This document shows positions 45,198 through 54,066 of a DNA stretch of 64,000 nt, piece by piece. Where the stretch lies: NCBI GenBank assembly GCA_900315735.1, contig ONAD01000012.1:1-64000 (forward strand), read 5' to 3'. Every line of letters begins with the position of its first letter. Position 1 is the first letter of the stretch. Source of the stretch: an uncultured Lachnospiraceae bacterium (GTDB lineage Bacteria; Bacillota; Clostridia; Lachnospirales; Lachnospiraceae). Below the pieces are notes generated by a model. The model was not told the DNA's origin. It saw only the letters and a list, made by a program, of their open reading frames with translations, and searched no databases. Position numbers and translations under genes: made by a program.

Positions 45198-46117
45198 TCT
45201 TTTGTGACTCCTCTATACCACTCTATGGTTTTTCTAACTCCATCTTTAAAATCCACGCTTGGTTCAAATCCAGTGTCATCCACTAATTCCTGTATATCTG
45301 CAGTCAGGTTCATGACCTGATTTGGATAATACTCTTTTTCACCCAACCCAATTTCAAGTTCTGGATTAATCACATCTCGAATATCCTTTATATATTCCTT
45401 TAAATATCTGCTTTTTCCAGATCCAATTGTATATGCCTTTCCATGTTTTCCATACTTTCCAATAAGATAAAATGCTTTCGAGCAATCACCGCCATATACA
45501 TAATCCCAAATCTGGTCTCCTTTTGTAAACGACATCCGCTCCCCCTTCAGCATTCCAATAATACTTGACATAACCATTGTATAACTATTATCTCCCGGTC
45601 CATAAGTACTAACAATGCGTCCCCAGGACTGTCTCATTCCATACTTTGCACATAATATTGCACTCAATTTTCCAGCTGTGTATTTTGCTATTCCATAACC
45701 TGTAATAGGATTCTTTGGTATTTTATCAGACAAGGTTCCCTCAACAAATCCGAATTCAGCCTGAGAACCTGCGCCCACAAAAACGTTGCATTTTAATGCA
45801 TGAGCTGCGTCCACTGCTTTTAATGTATTTTCCACATTTTTTTCCTGAAGGATTGCATCATCTCTACTATCCCCATATGTCCCATCCCACGCAAAATGAT
45901 AAAACGTATCATACTCTGTCGCAAGTAGTTCCGGCAGCTTATATAATTCATTAATATCACACTCTACCACATCTAAATTTACATTTTGTGGTAAATTACC
46001 TCTTTTTTTAGAATTTGGTCTGCAAACAGCAGTTACATGTAAATCATCCTTTAGCATCTGTTTTATCATTGAAGATCCTATCATTCCGGTGGCTCCGGTC
46101 ACTATTATATTTTTCAT
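45194..46117 (-). CDS. NAD-dependent epimerase/dehydratase (nucleotide sugar)
   Basis: The 307-residue extended SDR starts VTGATGMIGSSMIKQM, has FHFAWDGTYGD and a Y-x-x-x-K in TGYGIAKYTAGKL, so the catalytic pair is intact. It resembles CDP-abequose/paratose-type synthases and other 4-ketosugar reductases. Its place after rfbF, rfbG and the aldolase gene suggests it reduces or epimerises a CDP-4-ketosugar. The product sugar cannot be named. Confidence 0.8.
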   Translation of the reverse strand: MKNIIVTGATGMIGSSMIKQMLKDDLHVTAVCRPNSKKRGNLPQNVNLDVVECDINELYKLPELLATEYDTFYHFAWDGTYGDSRDDAILQEKNVENTLKAVDAAHALKCNVFVGAGSQAEFGFVEGTLSDKIPKNPITGYGIAKYTAGKLSAILCAKYGMRQSWGRIVSTYGPGDNSYTMVMSSIIGMLKGERMSFTKGDQIWDYVYGGDCSKAFYLIGKYGKHGKAYTIGSGKSRYLKEYIKDIRDVINPELEIGLGEKEYYPNQVMNLTADIQELVDDTGFEPSVDFKDGVRKTIEWYRGVTKE

Positions 46118-46159
46118 TACTCTTCCTTTCTTATTTTCAATTAGTCAATCCCAATTCTA

Positions 46160-47770
46160 TCAGCCGAGAACTTCTTCCGAATAAAATGACTTTGTCAGAA
46201 AATAAACTTCCATTTTTTCTTTCAATTGTTCTATCTTTTCTATTACATATTTATTCAATCTCTCGAATTTTTTTGAGTCAAAATCATATTCCATATATGG
46301 CCTTATATAATTTCCCTGTTCGCTGAATATATAACCATCAAATCCTGCAGCAACAACATTTTTAACGCCAAAACGTTGTAACGCATTAAGCAACATCACA
46401 AATGAATTATCTATTACCTCAGCATCTTTATCAATCAATGTACTATATTTAAGTACATAGTCAAAGGTTCCACTTGTTTTTGTTACATTTGATGTGGCAA
46501 TAATTTCTGTTTTATTATTTTCCTGCGACAACGTAGTTGCTAATTGCACATACCTTTTTGCATTACTTAAAAACAGATAATCTATTGGATATTCCGTATC
46601 CAGAAAATTAACTGAAATTATAACCGGATTTTTTTCCTTAATATACTGTTCAATTTTATCTTTTTCTTTCGCTATACTCTTTCCTGGGCCAAGTAATAAA
46701 ATTGATTGACTTGCAATTTGTTCTTTCAGCCTCTGACAGTCTTTTTTATCATCGATATCTATCATCTGATAGTTTCTATAAAGTTCTTCTATATATTTCT
46801 GGTCATATAATAATTTTTTTTCACCCTCCAGCTTCCCTAATATCTCATTAATTGATTTTACAGACAATGTCTTCTTATCCATTAAATATGAGACGTAATT
46901 AGGATGACAATCATTAGAAGCTGCCAAATAAAAGAACATATTATATCCCCATGTCGCCGGCGAATAAAAATCCATTATATTAGAATCAATTGCTTCCAAA
47001 AACTGACTTATATTATAGTTCTTTCCAAGATTATCATTCATATACATTGCAATAAGTTCAATCGGTGCATTTCCTGCACTTTTTCCCATTCCATAAATCG
47101 TTCCATCCACCAAAAGCATTCTGTCCGTCACCTGAGACATCATTGTAATACAATTTGCATAACCCATTTGGAAATTATTATGTGCATGATATCCCAATCC
47201 TATCTGTGGGTTCAAATTTTTATCCAGCAATTCAAAAAAATGTTTTAAATTATTCTGATGCATCAATCCATATGTGTCTACCATTGAAACAGCATAAGGA
47301 TTTACTTCATTTGCCAGTCTGACTAGATCCAGCATTTCTTCATCCGAATAACTCGTAACTGAAACAAGCTGTGCAAAAACTTTATATCCTTTTTCCTTAA
47401 GTTTTCCACAATATTCAAGAGCCTCTTTACGTAAATGCTTTTTAAAAATAACACGGATTGCATCAAGATACGAATCCTTGCAGTCTTGAATATTATCTAA
47501 AGTACAGGTACCATAATCAATCATTCCAACAACACAAGCCTGCTTGCGATCCAATTTACCATAAATTTTTTTAACTGATTCTGTATCCGGCATAATACTT
47601 CTATCCATATCAAATGGACGCCTGTCATCCAAAAAGCCCACCTCAATATAGTCCACATTTGAATCAACTAATCGTTCAAATATACTAACAATATTATTAT
47701 GTCCAAATTTCCAATCATTCACATAACCGCCATCACGTAATGTGCAATCCAGAAGTTTTATTTCTCCCAT
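46160..47770 (-). CDS. HMGL-like aldolase fused to a DUF115-like domain
   Basis: Residues 1 to about 330 of this 536-residue protein are an HMGL/DmpG-type TIM barrel: LLDCTLRDGGYVNDW with Asp and Arg of the active site, and GYHAHNNFQMGYANC with the metal-binding His pair. Such enzymes split or join carbon bonds with pyruvate or acyl-CoA. From about 355 a separate alpha/beta domain follows (ILLLGPGKSIAKEKDKI, IISVNFLDTEYPIDYLFLSN, NSFVMLLNALQRFGV, GFDGY) that looks like the DUF115/MptE-like fold found near Maf-type glycosyltransferases. I assign the second domain by pattern only. The gene abuts rfbG with no gap. Confidence 0.7.
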   Translation of the reverse strand: MGEIKLLDCTLRDGGYVNDWKFGHNNIVSIFERLVDSNVDYIEVGFLDDRRPFDMDRSIMPDTESVKKIYGKLDRKQACVVGMIDYGTCTLDNIQDCKDSYLDAIRVIFKKHLRKEALEYCGKLKEKGYKVFAQLVSVTSYSDEEMLDLVRLANEVNPYAVSMVDTYGLMHQNNLKHFFELLDKNLNPQIGLGYHAHNNFQMGYANCITMMSQVTDRMLLVDGTIYGMGKSAGNAPIELIAMYMNDNLGKNYNISQFLEAIDSNIMDFYSPATWGYNMFFYLAASNDCHPNYVSYLMDKKTLSVKSINEILGKLEGEKKLLYDQKYIEELYRNYQMIDIDDKKDCQRLKEQIASQSILLLGPGKSIAKEKDKIEQYIKEKNPVIISVNFLDTEYPIDYLFLSNAKRYVQLATTLSQENNKTEIIATSNVTKTSGTFDYVLKYSTLIDKDAEVIDNSFVMLLNALQRFGVKNVVAAGFDGYIFSEQGNYIRPYMEYDFDSKKFERLNKYVIEKIEQLKEKMEVYFLTKSFYSEEVLG

Positions 47771-48832
47771 TTATTTACATTTCCTTTCTCTTTTAAAAAA
47801 TTCTTTTATCTGCCGTTTCATTTCTGCACATACATCGTCATTATTTAACCAGACTTTTGTCCATTCTACAGTTTTTTCTATTGTCACATCGATATGCCAT
47901 ACTGGACGCCACCCAAATGTTCTTTTTATTTTAGAGCAATCCAGTTTCAAAAAGCTTGCTTCATGAGGCCCGCCGTCATGCTTATTAATCCACGACAAAC
48001 CTTCTCCCCATTTATAGCAAAATAAATCCACAAGTTCCCCTGTAGTCACGCAATCGCAATCATCTGGTCCCACATTATAGAATCCAGCATATTTTTTATC
48101 CTCATATTGTTTCTCCGCAATCATAAGATACATTGCCAATGGTTCTAGCACATGCTGATACGGTCTGGTAGAGTATGGATTACGCACAATAATATTTTCT
48201 CCTTTTTGCGCTGCTCTTACACAATCCGGTATAATTCTGTCATTAGCGAAATCACCACCACCGATTACGTTTCCTGCTCTAGCTGTAGAAACGGCAACAT
48301 CCATATCATTGTAAAAAGAATTAATATAACTATGGGTAACTAATTCAGAACACGACTTACTATTAGAGTATGGGTCATAACCATCCAAAGGTTCATTCTC
48401 ACGATATCCCCATTCCCATTCTTTGTTTTCATACACCTTATCTGTTGTGATATTCAAGAATGACTTAACACATGGATTTAACCGGACGCACTCGCATATG
48501 TTTACAGTTCCCATTACATTAGTCTCATATGTATATACCGGGTCTTTATAAGAATCTCTCACGATTGGCTGCGCTGCCAGATGAAACACGATTTCAGGTT
48601 GTGTTTTTTCAAACACCTCCATCAATTTCTTTCTATCTCTTATATCTCCGATAACCGACTCTATATCATTCTCCACATGACTAATAGTAAATAAGTTTGG
48701 CTCTGTCGGTGGTTCTAACGAAAAACCGGTCACAACAGCTCCTGCCTCTGCAAGTATCTTGCAGAGCCAGGACCCTTTAAAACCTGTGTGACCGGTAACT
48801 AATACTTTTTTATTCTTATAAAATTCTAACAT
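47771..48832 (-). CDS. rfbG: CDP-glucose 4,6-dehydratase
   Basis: This 353-residue enzyme has VTGHTGFKGSWLCKIL, the CDP-glucose dehydratase version of the NAD site, then HLAAQPIVRDSY, NITTDKVYEN and YSNSKSCSE. It makes CDP-4-keto-6-deoxyglucose. The start at 48832 (MLEFYKNKKV) gives the normal length and avoids overlap with rfbF. No rfbH-type 3-dehydrase is found near it, so a 3,6-dideoxy sugar is not the expected end product. Confidence 0.93.
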   Translation of the reverse strand: MLEFYKNKKVLVTGHTGFKGSWLCKILAEAGAVVTGFSLEPPTEPNLFTISHVENDIESVIGDIRDRKKLMEVFEKTQPEIVFHLAAQPIVRDSYKDPVYTYETNVMGTVNICECVRLNPCVKSFLNITTDKVYENKEWEWGYRENEPLDGYDPYSNSKSCSELVTHSYINSFYNDMDVAVSTARAGNVIGGGDFANDRIIPDCVRAAQKGENIIVRNPYSTRPYQHVLEPLAMYLMIAEKQYEDKKYAGFYNVGPDDCDCVTTGELVDLFCYKWGEGLSWINKHDGGPHEASFLKLDCSKIKRTFGWRPVWHIDVTIEKTVEWTKVWLNNDDVCAEMKRQIKEFFKRERKCK

Positions 48833-48881
48833 AATATTTTCTATCCGGTTATGCCCGAAATTTCCCTTCCTGTATTTAGAG

Positions 48882-49655
48882 TTACCACTTCTTCCATGGT
48901 GCTTTCCCTGCTTTCCACAAGTGTTCCAGCATGTCTTTTTCACGTTTTGTATCCATACATTGCCAATATCCTTTATGTGAATACGACATTAACTGACCCT
49001 CGGCAGCAAGTTTCTCCAGAGGTTCACGTTCAAACACAGTACTATCATCTTTAATATAGTTAAAGATTTCTGGTTCAAGTACCATATATCCTGCATTAAT
49101 TGGTGTACCATCATTTGCATTCTTTTCTCGAAACGACCTGACGCTATTATCTTCTTCTATATTAAGAACACCCTTTTCCTGTTCTAATAAAATAGAGGTA
49201 AGGGTTGCTATTTTACCATGAGATTTATGAAAATTCACCAGTTCTTTAATATCCACATCACACACACCATCTCCATAAGTCATCATAAACGTTTCATTTC
49301 CAATATATGGCTGAATTCTTTTTATTCTACCACCTGTCATAGTATTCAGTCCGGTATCCACAACAGTAACCTTCCATGGTTCTGAATGCTGATTATGAAC
49401 TATCATCTTATTTTCTTGTGTGAAATCAAATGTAACATCTGAAGTATGCAGGAAATAATCTGCAAACCATTCTTTTATCATATGCTGTCTATACCCAGCA
49501 CAAATCACAAATTCATTATAACCATAGTAGGAATATTCTTTCATAATATGCCATAAAATTGGCTTATCCCCAATTTCTATCATTGGCTTGGGCTTAAATT
49601 CTGATTCTTCTGAAATTCTGGTTCCCAGCCCACCTGCTAATATAACAACTTTCAT
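48882..49655 (-). CDS. rfbF: glucose-1-phosphate cytidylyltransferase
   Basis: The start at 49655 (MKVVILAGGLGTRISEESE) gives 257 residues, the family length. GGLGTRISEES, FVICAGYRQHMIKEWF and YWQCMDTKREKDMLE are typical of RfbF. It makes CDP-glucose for rfbG. Just upstream lies a near-consensus promoter (49708-49736), so it begins the region 2 operon. Confidence 0.95.
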   Translation of the reverse strand: MKVVILAGGLGTRISEESEFKPKPMIEIGDKPILWHIMKEYSYYGYNEFVICAGYRQHMIKEWFADYFLHTSDVTFDFTQENKMIVHNQHSEPWKVTVVDTGLNTMTGGRIKRIQPYIGNETFMMTYGDGVCDVDIKELVNFHKSHGKIATLTSILLEQEKGVLNIEEDNSVRSFREKNANDGTPINAGYMVLEPEIFNYIKDDSTVFEREPLEKLAAEGQLMSYSHKGYWQCMDTKREKDMLEHLWKAGKAPWKKW

Positions 49656-49707
49656 CCTATGTATCCTCACTTTTCTATCATTATATAAAGTAATCTCCAT
49701 AAATATT

Positions 49708-49736
49708 ATTCTACCAAAATTGTCGTATGCTGTCAA
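49708..49736 (-). promoter_or_regulatory. sigma-A-type promoter of the rfbFG operon
   Basis: On the minus strand TTGACA (49731-49736), a 17-nt spacer and TAGAAT (49708-49713) lie about 50 nt before the rfbF ATG. This is a strong match. Confidence 0.85.
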
Positions 49737-49837
49737 TTCCACGGTAACCTTGTAACTCCCAAGAGTTATTTGCTACCATATCTTGTTACTAACCTGCAGA
49801 GTCTACCATCAACTGTCTCTTCGAATAATATGATAGT

Positions 49838-49883
49838 AAAAAGCAGAAAGACTTTTCTCATAGGATAAATCTTTCTGCTTTTT
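49838..49883. terminator. bidirectional terminator after rmlB
   Basis: AAAAAGCAGAAAGA (49838-49851) and TCTTTCTGCTTTTT (49870-49883) form a 14-bp stem with an 18-nt loop. The T-runs at both ends give U-tracts on both strands. It ends rmlB transcription and isolates the rfbF promoter. Confidence 0.85.
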
Positions 49884-49915
49884 ATTATTTCAATTATTAA
49901 CTTATTTATTACAGC

Positions 49916-51001
49916 CTATTTGTCTTTATACATATCTGCATAATATTTCTGGTAGTCACCACTGGTTACATTGTTCATCCAGTCTTCATGCTCAAGATAC
50001 CATGCAATTGTCTTCTTGATACCATCTTTGAACATGGTCTCCGGCTCCCAGCCAATCTCAGCTTTGATTTTGTCCGGAGCGATTGCATAACGTCTGTCAT
50101 GTCCTTTACGGTCTTCTACGTAAGTGATTAAATCTTTGCTTACATTTGCTTTTCTTGGATCATCATCCGGAAGAATCTCCTGTAAAGTTTCAATAATGAT
50201 GTTGATAATTTCGATATTACGCTTCTCATTGTGTCCACCGATGTTATAAGTCTGTCCAAGACGTCCCTGCTCCTGAACCATATCGATTCCCTTTGCATGG
50301 TCATCTACATATAACCAGTCACGGATGTTCATTCCATCACCATATACCGGGAGTTTCTTTCCGTGTAAAGCATTGTTGATGATTAACGGAATCAGTTTCT
50401 CCGGGAACTGGTAAGGTCCGTAGTTATTGGATGTATTGGTAATATTTGCCGGGAAATGATAAGTATCAATATAAGATTTTACTAACATATCAGAAGATGC
50501 CTTACTTGCAGAGTATGGGCTGTGTGGCTGATATGGTGTTGTCTCATAGAAGAAGCTCTTTCCATCATCCGGAAGGGAACCATATACTTCGTCTGTGGAT
50601 ACGTGAAGGAATTTCTTACCTTCCTTGAAGCTTCCATCCGGAAGTTCCCATGCTTCTTTTGCACAGTTTAACATAACTGCAGTACCCATTACATTGGTAT
50701 GAACGAATACTTCAGGGTTTTTGATACTACGGTCAACATGACTCTCTGCCGCGAAATGTACCACGCGGTCAATGTCATTTTCTGCAAACACTTTGCGGAT
50801 TGCTTCTTTGTCTGTAATATCTGCTTTTACAAATGTATAGTTGTCTCTGTTCTCGATGTCTTTTAAATTTTCCAAGTTTCCTGCATAAGTTAATGCGTCT
50901 ACATTGATAATACGAATCTCATTGTCGTATTTACGAAACATGTAGTGAATGTAGTTTGAACCAATAAATCCGGCTCCTCCAGTTACTAAATAAGTTCTCA
51001 T
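49916..51001 (-). CDS. rmlB: dTDP-glucose 4,6-dehydratase
   Basis: This 361-residue enzyme has VTGGAGFIGSNYIHYM, HFAAESHVDRSI, HVSTDEVYGSL and YSASKASSD, the complete RmlB catalytic set. It converts dTDP-glucose to dTDP-4-keto-6-deoxyglucose. It stands alone between its own promoter (51033-51062) and the terminator at 49838-49883, apart from rmlA, rmlC and rmlD. Confidence 0.97.
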   Translation of the reverse strand: MRTYLVTGGAGFIGSNYIHYMFRKYDNEIRIINVDALTYAGNLENLKDIENRDNYTFVKADITDKEAIRKVFAENDIDRVVHFAAESHVDRSIKNPEVFVHTNVMGTAVMLNCAKEAWELPDGSFKEGKKFLHVSTDEVYGSLPDDGKSFFYETTPYQPHSPYSASKASSDMLVKSYIDTYHFPANITNTSNNYGPYQFPEKLIPLIINNALHGKKLPVYGDGMNIRDWLYVDDHAKGIDMVQEQGRLGQTYNIGGHNEKRNIEIINIIIETLQEILPDDDPRKANVSKDLITYVEDRKGHDRRYAIAPDKIKAEIGWEPETMFKDGIKKTIAWYLEHEDWMNNVTSGDYQKYYADMYKDK

Positions 51002-51032
51002 CTTATTCTCCTCCTGATTTAAAAATCGTTTT

Positions 51033-51062
51033 ATTATGGCACAGTCCTCATTTGTTTGTCAA
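51033..51062 (-). promoter_or_regulatory. sigma-A-type promoter of rmlB
   Basis: On the minus strand TTGACA (51057-51062), an 18-nt spacer and CATAAT (51033-51038) lie about 30 nt before the ATG, with AGGAGGAGA as ribosome site at 51007-51015. Confidence 0.8.
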
Positions 51063-51106
51063 CTTTTTAGAAGTTTGTGCACATTTTTGTACATAATTTA
51101 ACAGCT

Positions 51107-52048
51107 CTATTCTTTATCCAGTCTTTTCTTTCTCTCTTCGATTGCCTGCAGTTCCATTTCAAAATCCTGCCGGTTCTTCTGTCCAATGGTCTGCAGGATA
51201 AGTCCCGAGAAGAATGCCTGGGTTGCTGCCAATATCGTAAAACAGCAAGCAAATAAAGTCGGGAAGTTCGGCACCATTCCGGTCTTTGCATATACTACCA
51301 ATACCGGTATCAGGAAACCAACTCCAAGAGCAGCCAGTATAAATGCAATAATGCCAAAGAATGACATTGGCTTATAGGTCCGGTACAGTCTTGCAATGGT
51401 ACGCAGTACCTTAAATCCATCTGAATAGGTATTCAGCTTGGATACACTTCCCTCCGGTCTGTCACGGTACTCAATAATCACATTGTCTACCTGCATATTC
51501 TTATCTGCTGCATGAATGCTCATTTCTGTTTCAATTTCAAATCCCTTGGATAATACCGGGAATGATTTTACAAACTGATAACTGAACGCACGATAACCTG
51601 TCATAATATCTTTAATATCCGTGTGGAAGAAAAGATTGATAGATTTACGCACCAGGGAATTACCAAAATTGTGGAATGGTCTGGTATTTTCCTGGAAATA
51701 AGTAGAAGAAAGTCTGTCTCCTACTACCATGTCTGCTCCATGCTCTAGCACCTGTTTAATCATCTCCGGTGCTGATTCTGCCGGATAGGTATCATCTCCA
51801 TCTGTCATGATATAACATTCCGCATCAATTTCACGGAACATTCTTCGAATAACATTTCCTTTTCCCTGCTGATATTCATAACGTACGACCGCACCGGCAC
51901 TTCTTGCGAGCTCGTCCGTTCCATCATTGGAATTATTATCATATACATAAATAACAGCTTCCGGAATTACCCGTTTAAAATCCTCTACTACCTTTACGAT
52001 TGTTTTACTCTCGTTATAGCAGGGAATCAATACTGCAATTTTATCCAT
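51107..52048 (-). CDS. GT2 glycosyltransferase, DPM1-like, with two C-terminal helices
   Basis: The 313-residue protein starts AVLIPCYNESKTIVKVVEDF and has YVYDNNSNDGT and MTDGDDTYPAE with the D-x-D-D motif, then two helices near 215-285. The ATG at 52048 is chosen because GGGGG precedes it by 5 nt; the open frame is ten codons longer. This type makes a polyprenyl-phosphate sugar. It is the last gene of the cdaA-glmM-rmlD unit before the rmlB promoter. Donor sugar unknown. Confidence 0.87.
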   Translation of the reverse strand: MDKIAVLIPCYNESKTIVKVVEDFKRVIPEAVIYVYDNNSNDGTDELARSAGAVVRYEYQQGKGNVIRRMFREIDAECYIMTDGDDTYPAESAPEMIKQVLEHGADMVVGDRLSSTYFQENTRPFHNFGNSLVRKSINLFFHTDIKDIMTGYRAFSYQFVKSFPVLSKGFEIETEMSIHAADKNMQVDNVIIEYRDRPEGSVSKLNTYSDGFKVLRTIARLYRTYKPMSFFGIIAFILAALGVGFLIPVLVVYAKTGMVPNFPTLFACCFTILAATQAFFSGLILQTIGQKNRQDFEMELQAIEERKKRLDKE

Positions 52049-52064
52049 TTTAGCCCCCTTTCGC

Positions 52065-52895
52065 TTATTTATGCACAAACAGTTTCAGATATACAGATGC
52101 CGCAAAACAGCGGAACTTGCGAATCATAACACTGCGTCTGATATCTTTCGGTGTCAGTTTCAAGCGTTCTTTGTTTTTCTCCAGTAAATGCAGATGTTCC
52201 TCTACATATACTTTTGTTTTTTCCTTGTTGCCCCCCATAACTTCTCCGGTATTTGAACCTTTTCGCACACGGAAGAAATTCAGTGGTTCGTGTATGATAT
52301 AAACATCGCCTTCACATGCCAGGGAAACAAAGAAATCATAGTCTAAGATATAGGTATAATCTGTATCAAATCCTCCGATTTTCTCTGCCACATCTCTCCG
52401 GAAAGTATTTGCCTGTGGTGCTCCGAAATAATCCTGTGAAAAGAAGCCCTTCCGGCAGATTTCTTTTCCATCTACCAGTCCGCTCTTCTTATAGCGTTTA
52501 TAAAAGCCTTTTCCTTTTCCATTTAAATCAATCAGCTTGGTATCACTTTCTGCAATCACTGCTGTAGGATTTGCCTCTAAAGCATCTACTTCCCGCTTCA
52601 ATGCATCCGGTGATAAAATATCATCTGCACAGACAAGCTTTGCATATTTACCGGTGCATAAGGAAAGACAGCGGTTCCAGTTTCCTGACATTCCAAGATT
52701 CTTATCATTATGATAAAGCTTAATCCTCTCATCCCCGATTTCCTGAATCAGTTCATAAGTATTATCTTTTGAATTATCATCCACAATTACAAGCTCTATA
52801 TTCTGATATGTCTGATTTAGAATTGAATCAATCGTATCTTTAATGTATTCCGCATTATTATATGCCGGAATACATACGCTTACTAATGGTTCCAT
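52065..52895 (-). CDS. GT2 glycosyltransferase, rhamnosyl- or glycan-chain type
   Basis: The 276-residue soluble GT2 has VSVCIPAYNNAEYIKDTIDS, VIVDDNSKDNT and VCADDIL as the D-D motif, followed by GGFDTDYTYILDYDFF. It probably adds one sugar to a lipid-linked chain inside the cell. It lies 11 nt after rmlD, so L-rhamnose is a likely donor sugar, but this is only from position. Confidence 0.85.
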   Translation of the reverse strand: MEPLVSVCIPAYNNAEYIKDTIDSILNQTYQNIELVIVDDNSKDNTYELIQEIGDERIKLYHNDKNLGMSGNWNRCLSLCTGKYAKLVCADDILSPDALKREVDALEANPTAVIAESDTKLIDLNGKGKGFYKRYKKSGLVDGKEICRKGFFSQDYFGAPQANTFRRDVAEKIGGFDTDYTYILDYDFFVSLACEGDVYIIHEPLNFFRVRKGSNTGEVMGGNKEKTKVYVEEHLHLLEKNKERLKLTPKDIRRSVMIRKFRCFAASVYLKLFVHK

Positions 52896-52906
52896 TTTTT
52901 CACCTA

Positions 52907-53782
52907 TTATCCCAACAGTTCTTTCATATAGACATCCAGTGCATCCTGCCAGTCTGCCATTACAAAGTCACTGGTAAGCTTAATCATATAATCCTCCAAG
53001 ATAGAGTATGCCGGTCTGTTAGCGGATGCCGGATTCATCTCTTTGTACTGCTTACTGGTTACATGATTTACTTTTACATTCTTTCCTGCTCTTTTGAAGA
53101 TTGCTTCTGCGAAATCTGCCCAGTTGGTATCTCCTTCACAGGTTGCATGGAAGGTTCCATAATTCTCTGTGCCTTCCAGATAATGAATCATTTTTGCTAA
53201 TTCCACTGCGCTGGTAGGTGTTCCCACCTGGTCACAGACTACATTTAATTCATCATGGTTCTCTGCCAATGCCAGCATTGTCTTGACAAAGTTCTTTCCA
53301 TCTCCATAAAGCCATGCTGTTCTTAAGATAAAATGTTTCTTTGCAAATTCCTTTACAAAGTTTTCACCCTCTAACTTGGTCTTTCCATAAGCACTTACCG
53401 GATTTGGTGCATCAAACTCTGTATATGGTCTTGTCCCATTTCCTTCAAAAACATAATCCGTAGATACATGAATCATTTTTGCATCTGCTTCGGTTGCTGC
53501 AATACTTAAGTTTCTTGGCCCGATTGCATTAATCTTATATGCAAGATCCCACTGTTCCTCACACTTGTCTACATTGGTATGTGCGGCGCAGTTGATGATA
53601 ACATCCGGTTTCTCTGCACGTACCAGCTTCAGTACTGCATCTACATCAGTAATATCAAGAGAGACAACTCCTTCTCCTTCTACTACATCTGTGTTGATAA
53701 ATTCCACATCACTTGCTGCATATTCCTTGCGAATTGCTCTTCCTAACTGTCCATTACATCCAGTTACCAGTATTTTTTTCAT
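52907..53782 (-). CDS. rmlD: dTDP-4-dehydrorhamnose reductase
   Basis: The 291-residue enzyme has VTGCNGQLGRAIRKEY, INCAAHTNVDKCE, HVSTDYVFEG and AYGKTKLEGE, the RmlD pattern. It makes dTDP-L-rhamnose in the last step of the pathway. Its start is 3 nt after the HPr stop, so it is part of the cdaA-cdaR-glmM unit, an unusual place for rmlD. Confidence 0.96.
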   Translation of the reverse strand: MKKILVTGCNGQLGRAIRKEYAASDVEFINTDVVEGEGVVSLDITDVDAVLKLVRAEKPDVIINCAAHTNVDKCEEQWDLAYKINAIGPRNLSIAATEADAKMIHVSTDYVFEGNGTRPYTEFDAPNPVSAYGKTKLEGENFVKEFAKKHFILRTAWLYGDGKNFVKTMLALAENHDELNVVCDQVGTPTSAVELAKMIHYLEGTENYGTFHATCEGDTNWADFAEAIFKRAGKNVKVNHVTSKQYKEMNPASANRPAYSILEDYMIKLTSDFVMADWQDALDVYMKELLG

Positions 53783-53785
53783 CTT

Positions 53786-54049
53786 TTATTCTCCTAATCC
53801 ACTTTCTACGGCTTCTACCATTGCCTTTAATGCTTCGTCCTCATCATCACCTTCGCAGACGAATTCGATTTCATCTCCAAATTTGATGCATGCGCCCAGT
53901 ACGCTTAAAACACTTTTGGCATTAGCGGTATTTCCGCGATAATGAAATGTTACTAACGATTTATACTGCATTGCTTCCTTGCAGAGTATTCCTGCCGGAC
54001 GCAAATGTAATCCTGTTGGATTCTTTATTTTAACTTTCTGACTTACCAT
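53786..54049 (-). CDS. HPr family phosphocarrier protein
   Basis: The 87-residue protein has NPTGLHLRPAG with the phosphorylatable His at position 15 and AKSVLSVLGA with Ser at 46, the two sites used by the PTS and by HPr kinase. It is thus HPr rather than Crh, which lacks the His. It is encoded 17 nt after glmM, away from any PTS gene, so it may be the main HPr or a second one tied to sugar metabolism for the wall. Confidence 0.88.
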   Translation of the reverse strand: MVSQKVKIKNPTGLHLRPAGILCKEAMQYKSLVTFHYRGNTANAKSVLSVLGACIKFGDEIEFVCEGDDEDEALKAMVEAVESGLGE

Positions 54050-54066
54050 TTCTATTCCCCTCCTGA

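Noticed and set aside
47771-49655. Complete pathway to a 3,6-dideoxyhexose such as abequose or paratose
   Set aside because: rfbF and rfbG are present, but I found no rfbH-type 3-dehydrase anywhere in the window.
53786-54049. Crh-type protein
   Set aside because: His15 is present, so it can act as a true HPr.
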